DNA of 64,000 nucleotides from Sanguinoderma infundibulare (taxonomy: Eukaryota > Basidiomycota > Agaricomycetes > Polyporales > Polyporaceae), in assembly GCA_032821775.1 (NCBI GenBank), contig JAVLRN010000016.1, positions 248,001-312,000 of the forward strand, written 5' to 3'. A program made the translations under genes and the position numbers. Shown one piece after another: positions 53,686-64,000 of this stretch (the stretch's first letter is position 1; the number at the start of each line of letters is the position of its first letter). The notes below the pieces were generated by a model. The model was not told the DNA's origin, ran no database searches, and worked only from the letters and a program-made list of their open reading frames with translations.

Positions 53686-55999
53686 CTACCCGCGCAGGGA
53701 AGCGGCGTACGCTGGGCAGAGGTCGAACCATTCCTCTATGAAGGGTCGAGTCAGCTCGCGCTACTACAACCGGAAATACGACTCACTGGGTGCGGGGTCC
53801 ACAGCAGAGACATCGGGCACGTCCTCGGCGAAGACGACGGCGAGGCCGGCGAAGAGATGCCAGTCGATGTGACAGTGCAGGAACCACGGGCCGGGGTTGT
53901 CCGTCTGCACGAACAAGAAACGCAACGTCAGGGACTGCAAACAACAAGCCTTGCACACACAGAGAAACGGATATGGGTGCTGCTCACCCTGAAGCGAATC
54001 GTGACATTGTCGCTCCCGCTCCCGATGCTCACGACATCGCGTTTGACGGGGTTCACGTAGTTCGGGGTCGTCTGGCCGGCACCGCGCACGACAGAGAACG
54101 CGTGCTATCGGTATATATCTCAACGTCAGCGCAAGAACAAACACGTTTACGAGAAGACCCGAGTACGCACCCCGTGCAAGTGGAACGGATGCGGGCCGCC
54201 AACGTCCAACGCCGGGATGGTGATCTCAATGGTAGAGTTCCGCGGAAGGCCATACACGCTCCCCTGTGGGAGGAGGTCCTGTGCTTTCTGTGCGCCGCTG
54301 ATGATCTGGAGGAGGACGGGGAGTGTTGGGTCCTGGAACGGGACGTTGTTCATGTTGAACGGGAGCGTGCTGCCATTGCTCTAAAGTTCGCTCGATGAGT
54401 ACTCCCCCGAGAATTGGGATACAGAACGAAATGACGAGACGTACAAATCCTGGCACCAGATTCACAGCATAATCCACGCCGCCGACGCAAGGCTCCCCAG
54501 GCTAGACGTCACAGCATTAGTTGGCTGGGAAATTGGCAGCAGATGAGACAGAACATACCGCAGCGGGACTCTCCAAAGCGTGCAAGTTATACTCGAAGAG
54601 GGGGTCGACGGATTGAACATCGTCCTCGCAAGGCTCCTCCTCGGGCGCACCATGGTATCGAAGTATAGCAGAGTTGATTCCATTCGCATAACCCAGGCTG
54701 CTGTTGCTCGACATCTCATTGGGGAGGGCGCGGATCCAGTAGTTGCCGACCTCCTGGCTCGCTTTCATCTGTTGAAACCCAGGCGAAAGTCAGCCTTAAA
54801 GTTTATGTGACGACGAGAAGGCGCCGACACTTACGACGAACGAGTACCGCTGACCCGCGAAGATCTGGATCTCATCGACCGTAAGCGGGACGGTGTTCTG
54901 GCCGTCGGTCTCGATAATAGTCATGGAATGCCGCGCGATCGTGAAATTGTAGTTCGGGCTGCAGGCGATGTTGATGAGGCGGAACCGGTAGCTAGGGAGA
55001 CTGTCATGAGATCGCCGGACAGGACGATCGAGAAGATGAGATGGCCCGCACCGCTTCCCCTGCGTTACCTGGATGACGGCCAACGCCGAAGTGGGGTTCC
55101 CCCACCAGCGTCCCATGCCATTGATCAGGTTGGAGTCTGCCCTACTGTAGTTCGCGCTAGCGTCAGGCTGTACACACGATGGACGCTGAGGGGGTTAAGC
55201 CTTACGGAGGACCCTTCCTGGCACGCACGAACTGAGAAGCGAGGTGGTTCCAGTCCGCGAGTGTGATAACGGTGCTTTCTGTAGAATAATAAGCATCTCA
55301 CAATCATTTACTCAAATCGCAGGAAGCGTCGGTCGCGTACCATCGTCGACGTCATACAGGTGCGCATGCGGGTCGTGCGGGTCATATATGACAAAGGGAC
55401 CCCGCAGCCCATCACAGTACTGGTTCGCGAGGTGGCTGTGGTACCAATATGTACCTGGTGTGAGTGATGAGTCCCTGCTTCGGAACCCGAGCCTCACGTC
55501 AACCTACCGTAAATGTCCGTCGTATCGAATCGATATTCGAATGACGTCCCAGAAACGATGGGGCATTGAGTGACGAAGGCGGTGCCGTCCGCCCAGTTGG
55601 TGGTGTGTTGCAGGATACCGTGCCAGTGCTGCCATGCAACACCCGCTCAGCACTGCTCTAATCGACGTACTGCAAACGACACTTACAATGCTCGTGGCGG
55701 TCAACATGGTCGTGTTGGTTAGCTTGTTTTTCACGTTGATCTTGAAATGGTCACCCTGTACATAGCCGCAAGGGATGAATAAAAGTTCGGACGGTGATGA
55801 ATGCGACAGAACGTACTTCATTGCCGACGATGAGGGGACCTGGGAAAGTACCTCCAGCCAGAACGGCATTGCGGGGGATGCCGTCGGGGGACACGACCGC
55901 GTTCACGACCTCCAAGTCAGTGACGGGACCAATCTTGCCGAAGGAGCGTCGGATCATGGCGAACAGGGAAAGAACGGCGAGGCTGCTGAACTTGGCCAT
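53686..55999 (-). CDS. Laccase (multicopper oxidase), cluster copy D
   Basis: Thirteen exons: 55999-55817, 55755-55687, 55628-55508, 55454-55341, 55278-55206, 55144-55052, 54991-54835, 54768-54559, 54501-54445, 54380-54171, 54104-53988, 53904-53787 and 53735-53686. They join in phase to 524 codons. Signal peptide [16 protein letters not shown]; mature start [11 protein letters not shown]. Copper motifs HWHG, WYHSHL, HPFHLHG plus H, and [12 protein letters not shown] are intact, with Leu at the axial position. It is the most divergent of the three: the segment after LADW reads [14 protein letters not shown] against YHVTAPAW in A and C, and its C-terminus is shorter, ending ASLRG. Secreted phenol oxidase. 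Confidence 0.93.
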
Positions 56000-56080
56000 G
56001 TTGACTCGAGGATGGTGAGTGGTGACTGAGTGCGAGGGGGTTGAGACTGGCCGCCATACCGTCTTCTTGACCTGCCTTTA

Positions 56081-56116
56081 TGCTCTCTCTCGGACTCTCG
56101 AGAGTCCGAGAGAGCA
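56081..56116. promoter_or_regulatory. Palindrome in the laccase D promoter
   Basis: TGCTCTCTCTCGGACTCTC is followed directly by GAGAGTCCGAGAGAGCA, an inverted repeat with 17-bp arms and a two-base difference in length, about 85 bp upstream of the start. Copies A and C have only the GAGAGAGCA half. It overlaps a TATA-like CATAAAG on the minus strand (56076-56082). Confidence 0.5.
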
Positions 56117-56768
56117 TCGAGGCGGAGGGCGGGAGTATTTTTCGAGCTCCACGGCATCTAGGAAAAAGGAGCAGTAGGAGGATCGAAGGACAGCTCTAGG
56201 GGCACTGTTACCGATTTGTTTCCTGCTGGAGAAGTGGAAACCATGGGAGTGGCAATCACCATCTGACCTCTCAACCATTCTAAAATCCCTCCTTAGAGAA
56301 ATTCGCTTCGTATCATACAATTTCGACCTCGCGCTGTCCAGCCAAAACATCGTCGACCTGTAGGGCAAAACACCTCAAAGAAGTTCTGAAAGCCGAGAAC
56401 AGGGGACGCACCTATTGTGATCCAGCCCAAGTGATCGCCTGGGGGGCAGAGCGGGCCGAACAGCAACGCGGAAACGATGTATATGGAAACGAACACACTG
56501 GATGAAGCCCGATCACATTCCACCAACAAGTGGATCCTGCAGCTCAAGGCAATGGCACATGGAAGAAAGCACTGCACGTCCAAATAAAATCGCCATACAG
56601 TCCGCAGAGAACATGATTGATTCCCTAGCACTGTGACGCACTTCAGGGGGTCTTGTTAGCTTGTGGATGCATGTTCGCGGGTCAGCACTTACGCGTACAC
56701 AAAACAACTACGGCTTGAGCGAACCCTCAATATCAACCCATGGAGAGCACACCAAAAATAGACTCGGG
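56117..56768. other. Intergenic region between laccase D and the nucleolar-type gene
   Basis: Promoter of laccase D at the left and 3' flank of the next minus-strand gene at the right. No gene or repeat recognised. Confidence 0.5.
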
Positions 56769-57744
56769 CTAGGCCGAGGTCTTGCTCTTCTTCATCTCCC
56801 GATACAACCTGACAGCTCGTTCGCGCTCCTCCTCCATCATGGCCTTCTGTGCCATAGAGAGCACGCCGTCCTTGAGCGAACTCGGCCCCGAGCCCTTATC
56901 CGCCGCCGCCGCTCCTCCCATCGCAGCGAGCTTCTTTGCCTTCCTCGGAAGCTTCTTCAGTTCCGGAGGAGCCTGCGCGACGTCGTTGAGGCGCTTGGGA
57001 GCAGACGTGTCCACCTTCTCGAACTCCTTCAGCTCGTCCCCCTTCCTCCTCCCCGGAGCAGCTGACCGGTCCCCTCCATCGTCCTCGTCCTCGTCCGCCC
57101 CTTCCAGGGCTGCTGCAGAGGCCCTCCCGCGTGACTTCGACGATGCGTCCGCGGCTGCCGCCTTCTTGCCCTCATGGCCCGCTCGCTGCTCTTCCTTCTT
57201 GACCTGGCGCACTCGCGCAGCCGACGCCTGGACGGCTTCGCGCACCGAATGGCGCATAGAGTCCTCCACCCGCCTTGAAGCACGACGCACATGGAACGGG
57301 AACGATTGAGAACGCAGAGAGAACCACATGCAATGCGTTCCACACAGACGTACCGATTGAAGTGTGCCATGGACTCCCCAGGCATAATCCGCAACTGTGA
57401 CTGTGACTGCGCCTTCCTCTTTCCCTCCCCTCCCTCCTCGCCGTCCTTCTTTCGCTTTTTCCGAGCGGCGTCTGTGTTCTCCCCGCCCTCGTCGTCCAGG
57501 CCCTTCCTCTTCCGCTCCGCCCACTCCCTCTGGACCTTCGCAGCATTCAGCACGCGCGCGACGCTCTTCGGTATCCCCTCCTGCTCTATCCCCTTCCTAG
57601 CCCCCGGCGCGAGATCGGTCCCGCTGCAGACAGCGCCCCCCAATCAGACCCGTCTTTCGGATATTCGAGACCCAAGCGACAGCTCACATACGATTCGGTC
57701 CGATTCTGCTGGCGTACGGAGCGTTTTGCGCGTTTGTGAGGCAT
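56769..57744 (-). CDS. Small basic coiled-coil protein, CCDC137-like
   Basis: Exons 57744-57692, 57623-57354 and 57273-56769 join in phase to 276 codons. The start MPHKRAKRSVRQQNRTES is basic; then IPKSVARVLNAAKVQREWAE, a nuclear-localisation type KKRKKDGEEG, and RIMPGESMAHFNRRVEDSMR. A Lys/Glu/Ala-rich region follows, and the C-terminus is helical (MEEERERAVRLYREMKKSK). The block LPGES-x-x-x-FNRRV in a highly charged protein recalls CCDC137-type nucleolar proteins, which is a tentative assignment. No enzyme motif. The start was chosen because the 17-codon exon 1 splices in phase with a consensus GTATGT donor. Confidence 0.6.
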
Positions 57745-58499
57745 TCTGATAACGGGCTATATGCGGTCCGCGGACGTGGGTTGTCAGTAGGGAAAGGTAC
57801 GAAGGAGAGGTGTCACGGTCTCGCCCCGGCGTCTCAGGCAGTGCAGAAATGCGCATTAAACGCCCAAGATTCGCACGACGATCGCCTTCCACATTCGGAA
57901 TGCCACGGGCCGACATGAGGCTACTGAACATCGCAACCATAGCCTCGAAAGTCGAACTCCGTCGAGTTCATGGCTTTAATCGCACCCGCAGGCTGTTGGA
58001 ACGAAAGAATGCCACCTATATTGAACCAACCTGATCATTTGTGAATACGGTCTGGTCTCGCACATACACCGCGAGTCCGAAGTGCGTGGCAATGGAACTG
58101 CCAGCGAACAAGACCGACTCACCGGTCTTCGGGCAACCCGATTCTTCGGGGAAGCTCGACATTCGCGGTCGGAGTACCACAAAATATATATTCCTGAGAT
58201 GAATCTTGCCTCTGGGTTTTATTTTACCTACACTGTAGGCTATAAGTACGAGTCAGCAACGGAAACGACTAGCCCACCTTCGCGCACCGCGTCCCGCCCG
58301 CGCTATGAGTGAGGTCTGATTTGCAAGCTGCAACTCAGGCCTGGCTCATAGCTCACGCCCCGCTCGGTGACGTTGATTGATAGGAAGGTTGTCTGCACTC
58401 GACTTAACTTACCCACGATTACAGCAACAGTGCCTACCCCAGCGCACACCCATACACATTCAGACATCCACACAACTACAGAGCGATGTCGAGAGTCCA
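57745..58499. other. Intergenic region
   Basis: Between the minus-strand CCDC137-like gene (its promoter at left) and the 3' end of the HSF transcript. No gene is supportable. Confidence 0.45.
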
Positions 58500-59685
58500 A
58501 ACCGGATTGTATACGAAGCGCGCAAGTTCTTGACACAGGGTGATGATACACGTCTATAGATGGAGACGGAGGCAGAGACGGAGACGGAGAGCAGGAGCAA
58601 GCAGCAACAGCGACGAAACGTGTGTGATGAAAAAAAAATGAAAAGATGAGTGGCGGAACGTGGAACTTGAAGATGGAGACATGAGAAGCAAGTGGCAAGA
58701 TGGCGAGTAACACAAAGGAAACAAAACAGAAGAATCAGGATAGAAAAACAGGACATTCGAGGTGAATTCCAGGGGTTGAAGGGAGAGAAAGGATGAATGG
58801 GATGAATGGACGGAATGCGGGACGATGTAAGTAAGTTGCGAGACAGCAAGGGTTCGCGGGGAGGGAGGGAGCGGGGAAGGGACGGACGTCGAGAGCGAGC
58901 CAAACCAACCAACCAGATACCCAACGGTTCGCGAGACCGCAAGTAAGTTGTAACGAGTGTGGTGCTTGCCCGTCGCGAGCGCGAAGCGCGACGATAGTAG
59001 GAGGTGGGTAAGTGATACACGAGATGAGAGATGGTGGGAGATGGAGGATGAGCGAGTGTGTGTAGCAGTTGGAAGCGAGACACAGTTCAAAGGATGGGAG
59101 ATGGAGATGGAATGTCCAAGTCCGAGAGGTAAGGAGAGTGAGGAGGAGAAGGATGAATGTCCGATATGGAGACGGGAGATTGCGCGGTAGAGTGGATGGC
59201 AAGCATTGTGTGTGTACGTGTACACGAAAAGGAGCAGCGAGCAGTTGGCGGTCGAATCGAATGGGTGTGTATGTGCGTATCGCAAGCGGAGTGGAGGAGC
59301 ATTGCTCACACAGAGATGCGCGATACGAACACACACAAACACGACGACCACGAACGCGTAGCACGATAAGCGCGATGGCGGTAGTACAGGGATGGATGGA
59401 TGGATGGATGGAATGGGATGGGATGATCGATTGTCCAAGAAACTCGAGAGCACGGGAGCGGGAGCAAGCAACAACCTACATCGAACGTTCGGGGTGGACG
59501 GATGGATGGGCGGATGGATGAGATGAGATGGGCAAGTAAATCGCAAAACGAGAACGAAGCAAACGAGAGGACGGGGAGAAGGCGGGGGCAGAGACGATCA
59601 GATCTCACACGCACGCAAAGCACGAGCACGGCATACACGCCGTTTTTGGTCCGTCCACGGACGCCGCTCACAATGGGCGGCGCGA
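58500..59685 (-). other. Pyrimidine-rich stretch 3' of the HSF gene, probably long 3' UTR
   Basis: All three minus frames are open for long distances (one for 330 codons at 58554-59546), but the products are only Ser/Pro/Leu/His runs. This is the effect of C/T-rich DNA, not coding. A (GGAT)n microsatellite lies at about 59390-59412. Confidence 0.45.
59390..59412 (+). repeat. (GGAT)n microsatellite
   Basis: Nearly six perfect GGAT units, followed by imperfect GGAAT/GGGAT units to about 59422. Confidence 0.85.
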
Positions 59686-62600
59686 TCAGCTCGACGGCTG
59701 CTTCGTCATGGACGGGATCGACAGCATCGGCAGCTGCCCCCGCGAGAGCGACCCGATGTTCGGCACCTCCTCCCTCCGCCCGTTCAGCGCCGCGGTCCCC
59801 ACCAAGCTCGATATAGGTGAGCTGCCCACTCCGCGTGGACCGAGCCCACTCCCGCTCCTTGGACGGGTTTGCGGCCAGCTCGTTAGGCCGTAACCGAGCG
59901 GCGCGCTATCGCTCCGCGCTCGGCTGCCCTTCTTCAATGCCGCAGACCCCGATGCGCCGCCGTCGAGCGAGCTCGTGGGCATGGAGATCGACCCGGATCC
60001 AGGGGCGGTGCGTTGACGCTTCGCACCTACGCGCTCGTCGTATTCTAAGGGCCCCGGAGATGGCGGAAGCGGCGTCCCCATAGAGTTGTCATACCGCGCA
60101 GCGCTGACACCATGCATGCCGTGATGCTGGCTGTGGTGATGGTGGGCATGGTGCGAGTGGGCGTGGTGCATCCCATCGTACGTAGAGATATGTTGGTACG
60201 AGTGTTGGCGGGACAGCGTGTGAGGCGTGTGTGTGTGCGACGGGAACTCGGGAGCAGTGGGACTCGAGCCCGGGCTGATGGAGTGCAACGAGTGGAGACC
60301 GCCCGTCGGGAGGGAAGACAGCGATGGGAAGTGCGGCGCTGAGCTCTGTGGGGAGGTCACGTAAATGTTTGGACTCTCGCCCGAGTCTAGAATGTCAGTG
60401 GGGAACGGGACCGGCACTGCGTTCACACGGATTTATTAGTAAACCTAATCCCGCACAGGCAACGGAGATAAGACGATAAAACTCACTGCCGCAGGTCTTG
60501 ACCATGACATCGTACATCGCTTTCGTGACCGAGGCGAGGCGGTCGACCTTGCCGCGCTCCTGCTGGAACGCGATCATAAGCCGACGGTTGTCCTCGCGCA
60601 TTTGCGAGAGCTGTGCAGCGACCTCGCCGGGAAGTTCGACACGATGCTTCAAGGACGGATCTGGCTCGAGAGCCTTGCGCTTGATCTCCTCGAGGAGGTC
60701 TGGGCGACCGCGGAGGAACTTGTGATGGGAGAACTCCCATGTTTGCACCTCGGCTGACGTACGTTGTGCGCGGGGAGTCTGCGAGCCCCAATTGAGTTTA
60801 GGCGAATGGTCGATCAAGCAAAATGGGCCTTACGCGGTTAATCTTGTGGAAGCCGTACATATTCAGCTGTCGCACAAAGCTCGAAAACTACATGTATGGT
60901 TAGTGCGGGTGTGGCGCAGAGTGAAAGTTTCTCCTCACGTTGTTGTGCTTGAAATGGGAGCCGAGGATAGTACGGCTGAATTCACCAACATTGGAGACGA
61001 CAAAGCTAGGGGAGCGGAGTTGGTATTGGGGTATAACGCACAAGGGAAAGACTGGATGTTCACCTTGTCCCGAGGTCTGTCCAGTTGATGAACTGGGAAG
61101 ATTTTGGGTCGTTGATCATCCTACGCAAATACGTCACCCAAGGTCAGCTCGTGAACGTATGGACCAAAGGCAAAAGATATGTATAACTACGAACTATGCC
61201 GATCGCGGTCGAATAGGTTCCAAGAGCACGGAACATAGGCCCGACAGCGATCTGGAAGTTCCAGCATAGCATGGTTCAATGGTTGGCGACACGATCGACG
61301 GGAGTCGCTGGAATCGGGGTGCTATAAAGGGCACGCGGGCTTCGATGGATATGCTTCTCTAGTGAAGAAGAAAATACACTTGATTCAAAACCCACCACAA
61401 CACGCACCCGCACACGATGCGGGAGAGACGTCTTCCCCGCCACGGCGAGTAGGATCTCGAGGCCTCCGCGCCCCCCATGATCTGCAAGGCAGCGGGCAAG
61501 GAGGAGCCATGGAGCTATTCTAGGGCTGGTTGCCCATGGCCCTATGATACCCGAGGATCTATGAAAGCCGAGACTGAGGAAATGAAGTGGGCGGGGAGCA
61601 GCGTGGTGGGTCGAGGACGTAACCTCCGTCTGCTCCCCCAGTCGGAAGCGAATGGGAAGCGAGCGCTTTGAGAGTGGCGCCCACCGCGGCGATCGCGCCG
61701 CCAGTCGCGCGCGCCATACGCCCTCCGCCTGCACTCGCACACCTTCGGACACCCACTCGCTCGGCGCGCTGGCCGCGCCCTGGGTGCGCGCGTATCGCGA
61801 TCGCGGAGACGGTGGCGCAGCAGGTGATGTAGCCGCAAAAGACGTAAGGGAGGCGGTAACGGTGATGGACTCACTGGTAGAGCTTCGTCACGAAGTTGTT
61901 TGTCCCGAGCGGCTTGTTGAGCACGCCGAGCGAGGGCGGCGCGCCTGAGCCGAGGTTGGTGGCGGGCGTGGGGACCTGGCCTTCCATGGGCTTCATCTGG
62001 TCGTCCTGCTCGCCGCCCGAGTTGCTGCCGTCGATGGGGCTTCCCTCTGCATCCATCTGGCCGTATGACATGTCAACCTCGTCATACATGGCGCTGGCGG
62101 GGTTATCGCCCATGTCGTACTGGGTCTCCTCGACGGAGGTGGCGAGGGGCGCGAGGGTGGTGTAGCTGCGTTTTCGTGGGACGGACTTCTCAGAGGAGGA
62201 CGAGGAGCGAGAGCTGGTGAGGCGTTTGCCGTAGCTGTCGTAGTGGGCCTCGTCGTAACGGACGCCCTGGTCTGGAGCGGTGAACTGGAAGGTCTGTTGA
62301 ATGTGGGGATGGTGACCATGGTGGTGGTGGGCAAGAAGGTTGCCGCCTGCGGGGCTAATGGGCGTGATGGGGGATACGTGCGAGCTCGCATGGGTGGACG
62401 GGTGGGGCGAGGGATTGATGGGAGAGAGGTTGGTGGGGGAGGTGACGGAAAGAGAAGAAAGGTTGAGGGAGAGCGCGGTTTTGTCGCCCGGTCTATCAGT
62501 GAGCGACTCGGACATGTTGGACTGACCTGACTGCTGGGAGGACGGAGGGGGGAAGTATGACGGATAGGGCTGCTCGCCGAGGGACGAAGCTGGCGAGGAG

Positions 62601-62749
62601 GGCGACGGGAAGGAGGACTGGTTCTGAGGCGGGGGGAGGAGGTGGGAGGGGGACTGCTGGGACCATTGTTGGCTCTGGGGCTGCTGCTGGGAGTAGGGTC
62701 CGTCTGCAGAGGACATGGTGTGCGAGAACTGGGAGGGAGTGCTGTCCAT
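59686..62749 (-). CDS. Heat-shock transcription factor (HSF1-type)
   Basis: Exons 62749-61875, 61120-61064, 61005-60939, 60887-60834, 60778-60487 and 60416-59686 join in phase to 692 codons. The Gln/Ser/Pro-rich N-terminus (about 280 residues) is followed by the HSF DNA-binding domain (about 284-385): NNFVTKLYQ, MINDPKSSQFINWTDLGT, FVVSNVGEFSRTILGSHFKH, FSSFVRQLNMYGFHKINR and WEFSHHKFLRGRPDLL. A heptad coiled coil (about 400-450, QLSQMREDNRRLMIAFQQER) provides trimerisation. The C-terminus is His/Ser/Pro-rich with a KRQR motif. It binds heat-shock elements as a trimer in the nucleus. The start ATG at 62749 is the first in frame. Intron 1, inside the DNA-binding domain, is unusually long (754 nt). 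Confidence 0.93.
61121..61874 (-). other. Long intron 1 of the HSF gene
   Basis: 754 nt from GTGAGT to GCGTAG, against 47-70 nt for the other introns. It has a minus-strand open frame (61276-61752) without recognisable domain. No inverted terminal repeats were noticed. Confidence 0.6.
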
Positions 62750-64000
62750 GAGAATAAGAGGAAGCAATCAGGCGATCAGCATGCAGCCGCGAGCCAGGCG
62801 GCAGGGGTGTTTGTTGGGGGTCGGAAGACGCGCGCGGGGATGTCAAGCGGGCGACATGCGACAGGGCGGGGCCGTGGGTGGGGGTGGAGAGCGGCGAGGA
62901 AGAAGTGGCGGGGGCAGGGGCAGCGCGGGGAGAAGAGGAGGAGGGAGAAGGAGAGGAGGAGAGCGAGGGATGCGGGAGGCGAGCGCGTCGGGGAGGAGTG
63001 TGTGCAAATAAATCTAGATTTGAGGGTCTCTCGCTCGCTCAGTCTGCCATCACTCTGCAATCGCAGCCCACGGCCAGGACTCCCACCTGCCTCCCTCCGC
63101 CGCCGTGTCCGCTGATGTTATTCGCTCAGAGCCCTCTCTCTCCGCAAGCCGCCTCCCATATCGTCCCCGCCGTCCCCAGCGAACGCGCCCCTTCTTCCGT
63201 CGCTCGCTCGCCGTCCGATACCAGCCCTGCCCGACGAGTTCGGTTCTAGCACGGCTCTTCTCTGTCACTCCGCCGTACCCGGAACCATCCTCTCCTTTCT
63301 CACACTCGCAAATACCACTCTTGTTGTATTCCTCTCGCCCCGACCCCATCCGGCGCCCAATGCAGCTACAGACCCTGCTTCTCTCCGCCTCGTCCCGCGC
63401 GCGGTGCCGGCCATATCGCCTACTAAATACTAGGATCCCACAGAGCACAACCCTCATACGACATACTTGCATATGACCCATCCGTCTGTTCTCTCCCACC
63501 CTCAGTGCCTCCGGCTGTAGCCCATCATCCTCTCCGTCCCATCAACTGATTGAGACACGCCTCCCTCCAGCCCGGAGGTGATCCCTCGTCCTCGCCCACT
63601 CCAGCATGTGTGCACGCCCTGCCCACACGCCGCCAAGTCACCCTCAAATCAGTGATGATAGATGTCGAGCTCCCTCCTCCGTGACCAACGATCATCCTCC
63701 CGTATCCGACCAGAACCGCTCGTAACCGTCGTGTACTCGTCCTCCGCCTCCAGCCTGAACGCAAACGTCATGAACCTCCTCGGCAGTGGCAATCGCCTAG
63801 ACGGCCTTCCCACAAAACGCCGAGCGAGCGCTGCGCCGCAAGTGCACCTGCGCTCGCGGGTCATATGTCGCGTATTTCGAACACAGAGATCTCGCGTTCC
63901 TGCGCATACGCATATCTAAGCTGTGTGTGCGGCGATGTCCGACCCTCAGATTTTTCGCTGGGATACACCCAACCCTGGATCTCCGTCACTCTAACGCGGC
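62750..64000. other. Upstream region of the HSF gene, no gene recognised
   Basis: The part nearest the HSF start is strongly purine-biased on the plus strand (62880-62990), that is pyrimidine-rich in the HSF leader direction. Short frames beyond 63050 on both strands overlap and carry no domain. A gene reaching in from the right cannot be excluded. Confidence 0.45.

Noticed and set aside
58554..59546. 330-codon minus-strand ORF
   Set aside because: All three minus frames are open because the DNA is C/T-rich; the product is low-complexity Ser/Pro/Leu/His and no splice or domain support exists.
1..64000. CRISPR array, bacterial operon, rRNA operon or tRNA genes
   Set aside because: The repeats found are LTRs, inverted repeats and coding repeats; no spacer-repeat pattern, no tRNA-like B box in a proper context and no rRNA sequence apart from a faint 5S-like stretch.

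Overview
The window is nuclear DNA of a filamentous basidiomycete, most likely an Agaricomycete such as a wood-decay polypore. Evidence: short GT-AG introns of about 45-70 nt, three tandem multi-exon laccases, FunK1-type fungal kinases, a Plavaka-type DNA transposase with a DUF6532-like partner, and basidiomycete Copia and Gypsy elements. No bacterial operon structure, rRNA, tRNA or CRISPR is visible.

Left 26.6 kb: a nest of mobile elements in a dead kinase gene. The 3' half of a Ty1/Copia element (1-2543) abuts a FunK1 kinase remnant (2544-2784). The remnant is cut by a 22.8 kb unit (2785-25548) bounded by terminal inverted repeats and a CAG duplication, and resumes at 25549. The unit is a Plavaka-like transposon holding a minus-strand transposase (8947 to 5063) and a divergent plus-strand DUF6532-like gene (from 9213). 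It also carries a broken HSF-type DNA-binding gene and protein-like fragments lying inside introns, one of them WD40-like. The first intron of the DUF6532-like gene holds an 11.8 kb Ty3/Gypsy element (9318-21101, minus orientation) with 1.09 kb LTRs about 99% identical and an AAAC duplication. Between its protease and reverse transcriptase this Gypsy carries a GC-rich block with a recognisable piece of a 14-3-3 protein in frame with an unknown ORF, and it has a further ORF 3' of pol. The Copia, the Plavaka transposase and the Gypsy accessory ORF all show TGA stops where CGA arginine is expected, a CpG-to-TpG decay pattern.

Middle (27-46 kb): an intact second FunK1 kinase (27110-30741), a poorly resolved minus-strand hypothetical gene, and a gene-poor stretch. 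Then comes an RXT3-like histone-deacetylase-complex subunit (35329-41486) whose 1.5 kb first intron contains a 0.7 kb non-autonomous hAT-like element. It is followed by a DUF7330-like protein (42540-43903) and a single-pass membrane protein (45169-46063).

Right (46-64 kb): a tandem laccase cluster on the minus strand, with three intact genes (46625-48972, 50486-52784, 53686-55999) and one N-terminal remnant (about 49470-49754). Next are a small basic nucleolar-type protein (56769-57744) and the heat-shock transcription factor gene (59686-62749). The last 1.25 kb holds no supportable gene.

Exon coordinates were deduced by eye from splice consensus and family alignment. The predicted coding lengths of the laccases, FunK1, RXT3, DUF7330, membrane-protein, nucleolar and HSF models are all exact multiples of three.
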